Below the pieces are notes generated by a model. That model was not told where the DNA came from. It saw nothing but the letters and a program-made list of their open reading frames with translations, and made no database searches. Of a DNA stretch of 64,000 bases, positions 34,539 to 43,404 are shown piece after piece. The stretch is taken from assembly GCF_003814515.1 (NCBI RefSeq), contig NZ_RKQJ01000001.1:558001-622000 (forward strand), given 5' to 3'. Both the position numbers and the translations under genes were made by a program. The stretch comes from Salinicoccus roseus (GTDB lineage Bacteria > Bacillota > Bacilli > Staphylococcales > Salinicoccaceae). Within the stretch, counting starts at the first letter, position 1, and the number at the start of each line of letters is the position of its first letter.

Positions 34539-34586
34539 GCCGCGAAGCTGCTCATCTCATTGATGTGTGCTTCGGGCTTTTTTGTT
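34539..34586 (+). terminator. riboswitch-controlled terminator of xpt-pbuX
   Basis: GCCGCGAAGC pairs with GCTTCGGGC (34539-34548 with about 34569-34577), followed by TTTTTTG. When purine binds the aptamer, this stem is expected to form and stop transcription before xpt. Confidence 0.85.
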
Positions 34587-34595
34587 TCAAAATAA

Positions 34596-35197
<602 letters not shown>

Positions 35198-35198
<1 letters not shown>

Positions 35199-36505
35199 TG
35201 CAGATGTCCAAGCCAAAACAGCTGTCACTCGGTTTCCAGCATGTACTTGCAATGTATGCGGGGGCCGTCGTCGTACCACTCATCGTCGGTGGTGCCATCG
35301 GCCTTACACCCGCGCAGCTCACCTATCTGATCGCCATCGACATCATGATGTGCGGCATCGCGACCATCCTCCAGGTCTGGAAAAACAAATTCACCGGCAT
35401 CGGGCTTCCTGTAGTGCTCGGCTGCACGTTTACAGCCGTCGGCCCGATGATCGCCATCGGCAATACATATGGTATCCCGTCGATCTATGGCGCCATTCTT
35501 GTGACCGGATTGTTCGTACTCCTCATCGGCAAGTACTTCAGCAAGATGATCCGCTTCTTCCCACCTGTTGTTACAGGTACTGTGGTCACCACGATAGGCA
35601 TCACACTCGTTCCCGTGGCCATGCATGACATTTCCGGCGGACAGGGCAGCGCGGATTATGGTTCCGGCCTCAATCTGGCACTCGGATTCGGTACGCTGGC
35701 TGTAATCCTGATCCTGTTCAGGTTCGGCAGGGGGTTCCTCAAATCCATCGCCATCCTGAGCGGCATCGTCATAGTCACACTGGTCAGTTCATTCTTCGGC
35801 ATGGTCGACCTCACACCGGTAAGGGACGCTTCATGGTTCCACCTGCCGCGGTTCTTCTTCTTCGGCATGCCGGAATTCAACATCATTCCGATACTGACGA
35901 TGATGCTCGTGGCCGTCGTCAGCCTCGTCGAAGCCACCGGCGTCTACTTCGCACTCGGTGATATATGCGAAGAGGACCTCGATGACACGGACTTGAAGCG
36001 CGGCTACCGTGCCGAAGGCCTCGCCATCATACTGGGCGGCCTGTTCAACGCCTTCCCCTACACGACCTATTCACAGAATGTCGGCCTCGTCCAGCTGTCC
36101 GGCGTTAAGAGCAGGCAGATCATCTACATCGCCGGCGTCATGTTGATCCTGCTCGGCCTCGTTCCAAAGATCGGCGCCGTCACGATGGCCATCCCGACAC
36201 CTGTCCTTGGGGGCGCCATGCTTGCCATGTTCGGCATGGTCATATCGTATGGCATCAAGATGCTGTCACGCGTCGATTTCGAAAATCAGAACAACCTGAT
36301 GATCGTCGCCATCTCCATCGGCATGGGGCTCGGTGTCACAGCCGTCCCGGATCTTTTCGCCATCGTACCCGGAAGCCTCGCCGTCATTGCGGAAAGCGGC
36401 ATCGTCCTCGGCAGCCTGACGGCGATTGTCCTGAACTTGATATTGAACACCAGAATGGACAGGAGTAAACAGCACGTTCTAAAGGAAGGTCATGCTGCGA
36501 ACTGA
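35198..36505 (+). CDS. pbuX: xanthine permease
   Basis: A 435-residue NCS2-family proton symporter with 14 membrane segments. SLGFQHVLAMYAGAVVVPLIVG opens the family domain; the substrate segments LVEATGVYFALGDI and FNAFPYTTYSQNVGLVQLSGV are present. The ATG at 35198 shares a base with the xpt stop codon, and GAGGTG lies 8 bases upstream, so the two are translationally coupled. Together with Xpt it brings in and traps xanthine. Confidence 0.95.
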
Positions 36506-36533
36506 TAGTCCAAAAATATCTTTTTATGATCAT

Positions 36534-36566
36534 CCCCCCACCAGAACACTTTGCTGATGGGGGGCA
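36534..36566 (+). terminator. terminator after pbuX
   Basis: CCCCCCACCAG/CTGATGGGGGG (36534-36544 with 36554-36564, one mismatch), followed by T-rich sequence. The gap 36567-36698 holds only A/T-rich DNA and an RBS. Confidence 0.7.
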
Positions 36567-36698
36567 TTTCTTGCATTTTTTTATATTTTTGCATGACAAC
36601 GCTCCACAGAGATCACATTGATGACCTTATCAAAATGAACGTGATTTTTTCCCTTCCAACAGGGTAATGTACTGTAAAAGTACTTAGGGGGGCTGCAT

Positions 36699-37220
36699 GT
36701 GAGTGATGATAAAGATAACAGGATTGACAGGAATGAAATGAAGGAGCGGAAGGATGGGTATCAGCGGGACCCTGAAGAAATGCCGGATCCCGCTGAAAGG
36801 AATGCCGTTGAGAGCCAGAAGGGGCCTGAGGAACAGCATGGTGAGGAAGTCGAAAACGCGGCTCCCGGCAAGGAGCGCGCAGAAGCGCTTCGGGAGGAAC
36901 GCAGAAGCGAGGGCGCAGAACAGCAGTATGAAACGAATAAGAAAATCGGTATCAGCGGGTGTCTGGTATTGACAGTCACCTTCCTTGCACTGCTGATCAT
37001 ACTCGGTTCATGTACCGGCCTCTTCTTTGGGGATGAGCAGGATGAGGAGATTACAGAAGATGAAGCACCCGGAAATCCGGAAGAGGATGATGTCGGTGAC
37101 GATTCATCAAGTATCACGCCGGAAATGGAACTTGAAAAGGAATTCGGAATCGTATTCCATAAAGAAAGCCACCCTTCGGGTGGCTTTTATAGTATACATA
37201 TGTCTATCCTTCCCGACTGA
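36699..37220 (+). CDS. unknown single-pass membrane protein with acidic tail
   Basis: The 173-residue frame starts with GTG, 7 bases after a GGGGGG. Residues 1-78 are very charged, with many Glu, Lys and Arg; residues 82-107 are one membrane helix (ISGCLVLTVTFLALLIILGS); residues 108-140 are acidic (DEQDEEITEDEAPGNPEEDD). No family is recognised. The last 20 codons run through a clear terminator hairpin (37165-37187) before the stop codon at 37218-37220, so the gene is either truncated/frameshifted or its mRNA ends without a stop. Confidence 0.65.
   Translation: MSDDKDNRIDRNEMKERKDGYQRDPEEMPDPAERNAVESQKGPEEQHGEEVENAAPGKERAEALREERRSEGAEQQYETNKKIGISGCLVLTVTFLALLIILGSCTGLFFGDEQDEEITEDEAPGNPEEDDVGDDSSSITPEMELEKEFGIVFHKESHPSGGFYSIHMSILPD
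37165..37187 (+). terminator. terminator hairpin inside the preceding reading frame
   Basis: AAAGCCACCC-TTC-GGGTGGCTTT (37165-37174 with 37178-37187) plus a T-run, placed 31 bases before the in-frame stop codon. Confidence 0.8.
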
Positions 37221-37260
37221 CGCCCACCCCTGGGTCCATTTGAACTACAAACTTATATCC

Positions 37261-37291
37261 CCCGGCAGACGAGTCTGCCGGGAGAGTTTTT
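37261..37291 (+). terminator. second hairpin before the LLM gene end
   Basis: A 10-bp GC-rich stem (37261-37270 with 37273-37282, a two-base gap as loop) followed after four bases by TTTTT on the plus strand. It overlaps the stop codon of the convergent LLM gene and may serve both strands. Confidence 0.65.
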
Positions 37292-38675
37292 ATATGCTGG
37301 ATCGCGAGAGCGAAGCCATCCGCTTTGCAGGATGGTTCTCTGGAATCCTTGGACTTCCCTTTCCGAACAGGTTCTCCCTCAGTGTGGATGCCTCATACTC
37401 TTTTCTGAAGCTCCCTCTTTCCTGAAGCACAGGGACGACGAGTTCTATGAAATCCTCGAATGTCCCTGGGGAATGGGCCTGGATGATATTGAAGCCGTCT
37501 GCATCCCCTTCATTCGCCATCGACTCGAGTGCGTCAGCGATCTGTTCCGGGGTGCCGACCACTTTCGTCGCTCCGATACCGAGACCGTGATGCAGAACTG
37601 CTTCCCTGACCGTCCATCTCCTGCTCGTACTCTCCACCGTGTACTTCTGCAGAAATCCATGGGAAGCATCGGTTCTGATGTTTTCCACATACTGGTCGGG
37701 ATCATAGCCGGAAAAATCGATGCCTGTATGGCCGCTCAGCATGGACAGTGTGCCTTCATAACTGACATGGGAAAGGAGCGTTTCGTATTTCTCCTTTGCC
37801 TCCGATTCCGTCCTGCCGACAACCGGTACGATGCCCGGGAATATTTTGATGTCTTCAGGGTTTCTTCCGGCCTCAGCCGCCCGTCTGCGGATATCCGCCG
37901 TGAATGATTTCAGCTCCTCCAGATTGCTCGCTATGGTGGTGAAAAGCGCCTCGGCGTGCTTGGCGGCGAATGCTCTGCCCTTTTCGGAAGCGCCTGCCTG
38001 GAAGAGGACCGGCGTCCGCTGGGGAGATGGCTCGACCACATGCATCCCCGGAACACTGAAGAACTCCCCTTCATGACTGACCGGGTGGACCTTCTTTGGA
38101 TCGGCATAGACACCGGTTTCGACATCCGCCTTTACGGCATCCTCCTCCCAGCTGTGCTCCCACAGTTTATAGACGACATCCATGTATTCATCCGCCCGTG
38201 CATACCTCCTGTCATGCTCGATCTGATTCGCCAGACCGAGATTCACCGCTTCGCTCTTCAGATACGACGTCACGATATTCCAGGCTACACGGCCCTTCGT
38301 CAGATGATCCAGCGTAGAGAAGTCGCGTGCCAGTTTATATGGTTCAGCATAAGTAGCCGAATATGTCGCGGCAAAGCCCAGATGTTTTGTTGCTGCCGCC
38401 ATCGCTGAAATCTGGAGCAGGGGATTATGCAAGGGGACCTGGACGGCATGTTCAATTGAAGTTTCGGGGCCATCCTTATAGACATCATATATGCCGAGCA
38501 CATCGGCAAGAAACATTCCGTCAAACTTGCCGGCTTCAAGCAGCTTTGCAAGGTCCAGCCAATAGTCCAGGTCGCCATGACGCACTCCCTGGTCCGCTTC
38601 ATGTCTCCATAATCCCGGGGAATGCGGGGCAACGGTGTTCATTGTAAAACCATTCAGTCGAATCTGCTTCTTCAT
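37290..38675 (-). CDS. LLM flavin-dependent monooxygenase (NtaA/SnaA/DszA/YxeK-like)
   Basis: A 461-residue FMNH2-dependent monooxygenase of the luciferase-like superfamily. The N-terminus LNGFTMNTVAPHSPGLWRH, the LARDFSTLDHLTKGRVAWNIVTS segment and PSPQRTPVLFQAGASEKGR are diagnostic of the NtaA/DszA group. Members cleave C-S or C-N bonds; Bacillus YxeK and relatives recover sulfur from modified cysteines. A SAM-I riboswitch upstream strongly supports a sulfur role. A flavin reductase or transporter partner is not next to it. Confidence 0.92.
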   Translation of the reverse strand: MKKQIRLNGFTMNTVAPHSPGLWRHEADQGVRHGDLDYWLDLAKLLEAGKFDGMFLADVLGIYDVYKDGPETSIEHAVQVPLHNPLLQISAMAAATKHLGFAATYSATYAEPYKLARDFSTLDHLTKGRVAWNIVTSYLKSEAVNLGLANQIEHDRRYARADEYMDVVYKLWEHSWEEDAVKADVETGVYADPKKVHPVSHEGEFFSVPGMHVVEPSPQRTPVLFQAGASEKGRAFAAKHAEALFTTIASNLEELKSFTADIRRRAAEAGRNPEDIKIFPGIVPVVGRTESEAKEKYETLLSHVSYEGTLSMLSGHTGIDFSGYDPDQYVENIRTDASHGFLQKYTVESTSRRWTVREAVLHHGLGIGATKVVGTPEQIADALESMANEGDADGFNIIQAHSPGTFEDFIELVVPVLQERGSFRKEYEASTLRENLFGKGSPRIPENHPAKRMASLSRSSI

Positions 38676-38709
38676 AGATCATCTCTCCCTTTAAGTATTC
38701 ATCGAAAAA

Positions 38710-38892
38710 AACCCATCAAAAGGGTAGGTAATGAAAAATACCCCATCCGATGAGGAAGAGGTATGAGACACTAGACGCTCCTCCTCATCTTCCAAGCATG
38801 ACGCTTGTTGGAATTGGCACCGTTCAACTTTTTTAAAGTGGGGTTGCCGCAGGATCTCAGGACCAATTTCCTCCCCTGGCTCTTGATAAGGA
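38710..38892 (-). promoter_or_regulatory. SAM-I (S-box) riboswitch with terminator
   Basis: On the minus strand CTTATCAAGAG (about 38880-38891) opens the leader; CGGCAACCCC, GGTGCCAATTCC and GGAAGATGAGG are the conserved core, ending near 38781. Downstream an ATACC...GGTAT stem with T-run (around 38734-38767) and a second T-run (38705-38712) act as terminator. SAM binding would turn off the LLM gene. Confidence 0.93.
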
Positions 38893-38918
38893 ATATATTC
38901 AATTTATAGTTGAATGCT

Positions 38919-38947
38919 ATGATATCAGCTATGCAATTTTCTGTCAA
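38919..38947 (-). promoter_or_regulatory. sigma-A promoter of the SAM-riboswitch transcript
   Basis: Minus-strand -35 TTGACA (38942-38947), 17 bases, -10 TATCAT (38919-38924), about 27 bases before the aptamer. Confidence 0.85.
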
Positions 38948-39016
38948 ATTTGAATTTTTAAATATTAACATTCCGCGTCCGTAGCTTTGGTGAAAACAAA
39001 CGGCCGGAACCCCCAG

Positions 39017-40231
39017 TCACTTCCCTTTCGGGCTCGGCCCGCGCTTCACTTCCCTCGGCAATTCGAAGAACGGCTGGATATCCTGCACATATTCAAGAAT
39101 TCCCATGAACTCCCCCGCCTCGTCGAAGACAGCCTTGTATGTGACATGGATATACTTGTCCTTCTTTCTGAACCACATCGTTTCCGATTCCTTCTTCCTT
39201 TTTTTCAGGTCATGTATGATGTGCATCACTTTCTTTGTGCTTTTTGGCGGGTGGCAGTTGGCGACATTCCTTCCGATGGACAGTGGTGTACGTATGAACA
39301 TCATCTCTTCGGCTTCCCCGATTTCATTGAAGTACTTGAACAGCCCATTACGATCGACGAATGTGATTTCCCCAGGCAGGTGGTTCAGGATCAGATTCGC
39401 TTCCTTAGCGGTCAGATAGCCTCCGCCAAACTGCATATGTACTGTATCATCGAGCGGGGCGGGCTGCTTACCGGAACAGCTGTTTCCTTTACGGTACTTG
39501 CCGACGGACTCTATCGCATAGCCGAATGCCTTGCTTTCCGCTGCAATCGCCATCCAATCCTCTTCTTTGAAGAGAGACTGGGTCAACGGTATGAAGAGAT
39601 AGGACTCCTCAAGCATCATTTCCTCGCACGCATCCTTCATATCATCAAACGATCTTCTTACATGCCGGAATTCAATCTCCTCAATCTTTTCCGTCCGCTT
39701 TCTCAGAGCCCGCAGCAGAAGACGGATGGTATCATGCTGCGCCCACATCTTCCGCGGAAGCGTGTAGATGCCGCGACGCTCGAGAAGCGGGAAATAGAGC
39801 TTCTCCTTCCTGCTGAAGTGGCAGTTGATTTCCTCAAAACGCACAACTTCTGCGATGAGTGTGTCCACCATCGTCCGCTCCCCTGCCTCGTAGCATTCGA
39901 GGAGATGCCCGATGATCTCGAGGGAACCGGAAAGCAGCCTGTTTTCCTTCTCCAGTATGCGAAGTGGATGACAGTCATCTTTTGATATGTGGATTTCAGT
40001 AAGCGATTTATGGAAGAGGTGCTCATGGATATCCAGAAACTCCTTGATGTCATATATGGTGACATCCTTCTCTACATATTTCACCTCTATAATCGCACCA
40101 AGCATTTCTCCCGGTTCCATTTCCTTGAGTTCCGTATTGAAACCATCCATTAAACTCTCCACCGGCTCCCCCTGATTGATTTTGAGCAGCAGCGGCCTTA
40201 CTTTGCTGACGTCCGTTGTTGCGATGGACAT
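39017..40231 (-). CDS. DUF438/hemerythrin HHE protein with C-terminal PAS domain
   Basis: A 404-residue cytoplasmic protein. Residues 10-80 are the DUF438 domain; residues 95-230 are a hemerythrin-like HHE domain with His/Glu ligands in HPLRILEKENRLL, HFSRKEKLYFPLLE and HDTIRLLLR; residues 270-390 are a PAS domain (LPGEITFVDRNGLFKYFNE, NCHPPKSTKKVMHII). It may sense oxygen, NO or iron. The frame opens at 40270 but the ATG at 40231 has AAGGGGTGA. No kinase or regulator is beside it, so its output is unknown. Confidence 0.88.
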   Translation of the reverse strand: MSIATTDVSKVRPLLLKINQGEPVESLMDGFNTELKEMEPGEMLGAIIEVKYVEKDVTIYDIKEFLDIHEHLFHKSLTEIHISKDDCHPLRILEKENRLLSGSLEIIGHLLECYEAGERTMVDTLIAEVVRFEEINCHFSRKEKLYFPLLERRGIYTLPRKMWAQHDTIRLLLRALRKRTEKIEEIEFRHVRRSFDDMKDACEEMMLEESYLFIPLTQSLFKEEDWMAIAAESKAFGYAIESVGKYRKGNSCSGKQPAPLDDTVHMQFGGGYLTAKEANLILNHLPGEITFVDRNGLFKYFNEIGEAEEMMFIRTPLSIGRNVANCHPPKSTKKVMHIIHDLKKRKKESETMWFRKKDKYIHVTYKAVFDEAGEFMGILEYVQDIQPFFELPREVKRGPSPKGK

Positions 40232-40373
40232 GCAATCACCCCTTAGAAATATTCTCTTCCAATTAAACATGTATCAATAATACATCTATTATATGCCATA
40301 TTACCCTTCCGGTACCGCCTGTTTCCAATCGTTAACAATTTTTTCGCTATTGTGAGATATTTTCGACACAAAA

Positions 40374-40422
40374 AACGCCCTCCAAAGCAGGCACATCTAC
40401 TGTGTCCACCTTGGAGGGCGTT
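40374..40422 (-). terminator. terminator closing the hfq-region operon side
   Basis: A 12-bp perfect stem (40374-40385 with 40411-40422), minus-strand tail TTTTTTGTG. It is the end of the transcript that carries ynbB and the small gene at 40545-40712. Confidence 0.88.
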
Positions 40423-40447
40423 CATCTATATTGCATCATACCTTCTA

Positions 40448-40528
40448 CTACAGGGATGAAAGTACTGTCTTCGCTTGATTCTGGGTCTCAGCATACGCTC
40501 CAAATGAGGTGTCGACGAAGACGACCAC
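40448..40528 (-). CDS. possible 26-residue peptide
   Basis: Minus-strand frame MVVFVDTSFGAYAETQNQAK then TVLSSL, starting with GTG and ending just before the terminator. GAGGGG lies 14 bases upstream, a little far. It could be a small peptide gene or the frameshifted tail of the 55-residue gene before it. No homologue recognised. Confidence 0.25.
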   Translation of the reverse strand: MVVFVDTSFGAYAETQNQAKTVLSSL

Positions 40529-40544
40529 GTCCCGTTATTTCCCC

Positions 40545-40712
40545 TCAAAGTATATTCCTGTCCGCATCGAATTCTTCTGTTTCCTTTTTCAAGCGCGCGT
40601 ACATTCCCTTAAATACATCCACCTTTTTGAGGGTTATATGGTGCAGGATACCGACGACCAGATATTGGACGGCCAACATCAACTTCATGGTGCTTCTTTC
40701 GACTATCTGCAT
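40545..40712 (-). CDS. small hypothetical protein (55 residues)
   Basis: Minus-strand frame starting MQIVERSTMKLMLAVQYLVV and ending KKETEEFDADRNIL. A near-perfect AAAGGAGGGATG lies 5 bases before the ATG. Residues 9-25 are hydrophobic, possibly one membrane or amphipathic helix, followed by a basic (HHITLKKVDVFKGMYARLKK) and then acidic end. It starts 54 bases after ynbB on the same strand and ends before a strong terminator, so it is the distal gene of that operon. Function unknown; it is short enough to be missed by automatic annotation. Confidence 0.75.
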   Translation of the reverse strand: MQIVERSTMKLMLAVQYLVVGILHHITLKKVDVFKGMYARLKKETEEFDADRNIL

Positions 40713-40765
40713 CTTTCATCCCTCCTTTAAATGCATAGTAGAACGCCATGTCCATCCAGGTGCGC

Positions 40766-42022
40766 CTAAAGCATAATCATGCCCTTCTCCCGCATCTCGA
40801 GAAGTGCCATTTCGAGCGCATGGACGACATGCTCGAATACGAGGCCGCCCTGGACGAATACGGTATAGGGCGCCCTGACCGGTCCGTCTGCACTGAGTTC
40901 GAGGGATGCCCCCTGCACAAAAGTGCCGGCGGCCATGATGACCGGATCCTCGTATCCCGGTATATCGCTCGGCACGGGAAGGAACTGGGAATTGACGGGT
41001 GATGCCTTCTGTATCATCTGGGTGAAGGTGATCATCTCCGCCTCCGTATTGAACGACACACTCTGGATCAGATCTGTCCGTTCTGCATCAGGCGCCGGAT
41101 CTGTTGCCAGTCCCGCCTTCGACAGCAGGTGGCTCGTCAGTACGGCTCCGTTCAGGCTCTCCACTACCGCATGGGGGGCCATGAAAAAGCCCTGGTACAT
41201 GTCAGTGTTCGCATTCAGGCTTGCTCCCATCTCCTTGCCGATGCCGGGCACAGTGAGCCGGTAGCTGATCCGTGTGATCAGATCTGCATTTCCCGCAATA
41301 TAGCCGCCCATTTTGGCAAGCCCGCCGCCTGGGTTCTTGATCAGGCTGCCGGCGATGACATCCGCACCGGCCTCAATCGGTTCATGGGTCTCCACAAACT
41401 CCCCGTAGCAGTTGTCTACGAAGACGATGATGTCCGGATACTCCGCTTTTATCCTGCTGATCATCTCCTCCATCTCCCTGATGGTCAGCGACTTGCGCAT
41501 GCTGTAGCCACGGGAGCGCTGGATGGCGATCATCTTCGTCCGGTCTGTTATGGACTCCATGACCGCCGCTTCATCGAACCGGTCATCCACTAGGTCGATG
41601 GACCGATAGTGGACGCCCTTCTCACGTAGGCTGCCGATATCCTTGTCGGAACTTCCGATGACCTTGGCGAGCGTATCATAGGGTTCCCCGCTGATATAGA
41701 TGAGTTCATCCCCCGCCTCGAGCAGTGCGAGCAGCACCAGGCTGATCGCGTGGGTACCTGAGATGATCTGGCTTCGGACGAGGGCATCTTCACTCCTGAA
41801 GACCATGCGGTAGATCTCTTCAAGCTTGTCACGCCCGACATCATCATATCCATAGCCTGTGGTGCCCGAGAAGTCGCTTTCGGCCACCCCATTTTCATGG
41901 AATGCCTGCATGACCTTCCTGAAATTTCTCCTTGCAATCTTTTTGTTCTCCCTGATGATCGGGTCGATCTCCTCGATCGCCTCCTCGACCAGCTGGTTGA
42001 TATCTGTTTCTGTATACTCCAC
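40766..42022 (-). CDS. ynbB: PLP-dependent 'aluminium resistance' / methionine gamma-lyase-like protein (YnbB)
   Basis: A 418-residue fold-type I PLP enzyme. The Schiff-base Lys is in GSLIKNPGGGLAKMGGY; FVDNCYGEFVETHEP and SGTHAISLVLLALLEAGDE are family hallmarks. The start is GTG at 42022 (VEYTETDINQL), with CGAGG about 9 bases upstream and the hflX stop codon four bases before it. The longer frame (to 42193) is inside hflX. The true substrate of this family is not established; position beside hflX and hfq is conserved. Confidence 0.9.
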   Translation of the reverse strand: MEYTETDINQLVEEAIEEIDPIIRENKKIARRNFRKVMQAFHENGVAESDFSGTTGYGYDDVGRDKLEEIYRMVFRSEDALVRSQIISGTHAISLVLLALLEAGDELIYISGEPYDTLAKVIGSSDKDIGSLREKGVHYRSIDLVDDRFDEAAVMESITDRTKMIAIQRSRGYSMRKSLTIREMEEMISRIKAEYPDIIVFVDNCYGEFVETHEPIEAGADVIAGSLIKNPGGGLAKMGGYIAGNADLITRISYRLTVPGIGKEMGASLNANTDMYQGFFMAPHAVVESLNGAVLTSHLLSKAGLATDPAPDAERTDLIQSVSFNTEAEMITFTQMIQKASPVNSQFLPVPSDIPGYEDPVIMAAGTFVQGASLELSADGPVRAPYTVFVQGGLVFEHVVHALEMALLEMREKGMIML

Positions 42023-42026
42023 GCAG

Positions 42027-43265
42027 TTATGCCTCGTTTCTTTCTGAAATTCTCCGGCTCCATGAGCCGGGTGGTTCGTAGCCTTTGAGCCTGTATGTCC
42101 CCGCCTCTTCATCGATTTCCTGCTCATCGACGATGGTATACCGCTTGAGGTCATAGATCTTCTGCGGTTCTGACATCGGCAGCTCGGCCTCATACTCTTC
42201 CATGTACGTCTTCATGAAGTCTTCCAGCACTTCGAGTATATCCTGGGGCAGCATATCCTTGTTGACGTACGCATGCGCCTCACCCGGTGTGTAGTAGCGC
42301 CCGTCATCGATATCCGTCTTGTTGAAGAAGACGATTGAAGGGATATGCTCCATATTGAGCTGTGAGATGAGCTGCTTCACAGTGTCATAATGGGTTTCCA
42401 GGTTGTCTGAACTATTGTCGATGACATGGATCAGGAAGTCGCTGTCGGCCGCTTCCTCAAGGGTGGACTTGAAGCTTTCGACGAGCGTCGTCGGCAGATT
42501 CTGGATGAAGCCGACGGTGTCGGACAGGATGCATTCGAAACCGGACGGGAGTGTGATCTGCCTTGTCTTCGGATCGAGCGTGGCGAAGAGCGCATTCTCC
42601 TCATACGTATCACTTTTCGCCATCGTATTGAACAGCGAGGATTTCCCTGCATTCGTATAGCCGATCAGCGAAACCTTCACGACCTGGTTGCGGTTCCTCT
42701 TTTCCCGGTACCTCTCACGATGGGCCTCCACGACTTTAAGCTGCTTCTTTATCTCCTTTATCCGCTGGTTGATGTGCCTGCGGTCGGTTTCGAGCTTCGT
42801 CTCCCCGGGTCCACGCGTCCCGATGCCGGCACCGAGGCGGGAGAGGTTGATGCCCTGGCCCTTCAGCCGCGGAACTAGATACTGCAGCTGGGCCAGCTCG
42901 ACCTGCAGCTGACCGGCCTTCGACTGTGCCCGCATGCTGAATATATCCAGTATGACCTGTGTGCGGTCGATGACCTTCGTGTCCATGACAGCCTCTATTG
43001 CACGGTTCTGGCTGGCTGTGATCTCATCATTGACGATCGTATAGTCTATCTCCTCATCTGCATCATAGCTCTCGGATGTCTCTTGGAGGAAGCCTGTACC
43101 GACGTAGGATTTCGGATCCTTGGTCGTCCTGTTCTGGATGTGGACGCCGATGATTTCTATGCCGACCGATTCGGCCAGGCTCCGGAGTTCCTCCACTTCT
43201 GTATGAATGTCTTTTCTTTTCGGCGTATTCACTGCAATGATGACGCCGCTGTATGTGTTTGACAC
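42027..43265 (-). CDS. hflX: HflX, ribosome-associated GTPase
   Basis: A 412-residue GTPase that binds and splits stalled ribosomes after stress. N-terminal HflX domain with a glycine-rich GTRGPGETKLETDRR, coiled region, G1 GYTNAGKSSL, G3 DTVGFIQNLP, G4 NKTD. The ATG is followed by MSNTYSGVIIAVN. Coupled to ynbB, which starts four bases later; divergent from the glutathione peroxidase gene. Confidence 0.95.
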   Translation of the reverse strand: MSNTYSGVIIAVNTPKRKDIHTEVEELRSLAESVGIEIIGVHIQNRTTKDPKSYVGTGFLQETSESYDADEEIDYTIVNDEITASQNRAIEAVMDTKVIDRTQVILDIFSMRAQSKAGQLQVELAQLQYLVPRLKGQGINLSRLGAGIGTRGPGETKLETDRRHINQRIKEIKKQLKVVEAHRERYREKRNRNQVVKVSLIGYTNAGKSSLFNTMAKSDTYEENALFATLDPKTRQITLPSGFECILSDTVGFIQNLPTTLVESFKSTLEEAADSDFLIHVIDNSSDNLETHYDTVKQLISQLNMEHIPSIVFFNKTDIDDGRYYTPGEAHAYVNKDMLPQDILEVLEDFMKTYMEEYEAELPMSEPQKIYDLKRYTIVDEQEIDEEAGTYRLKGYEPPGSWSRRISERNEA

Positions 43266-43404
43266 TTGAGCACCTCCTGCGTTACTTTAATATACCATAC
43301 CCTTTCTGCTGAACAGATAGAGATGTTTTTGTTTAGCATGGGTCCATTTTGTCTAAATAAGTTATATATTTGTGTTTTTCGCTTTTAGAAAGGGGTCCAG
43401 AATC

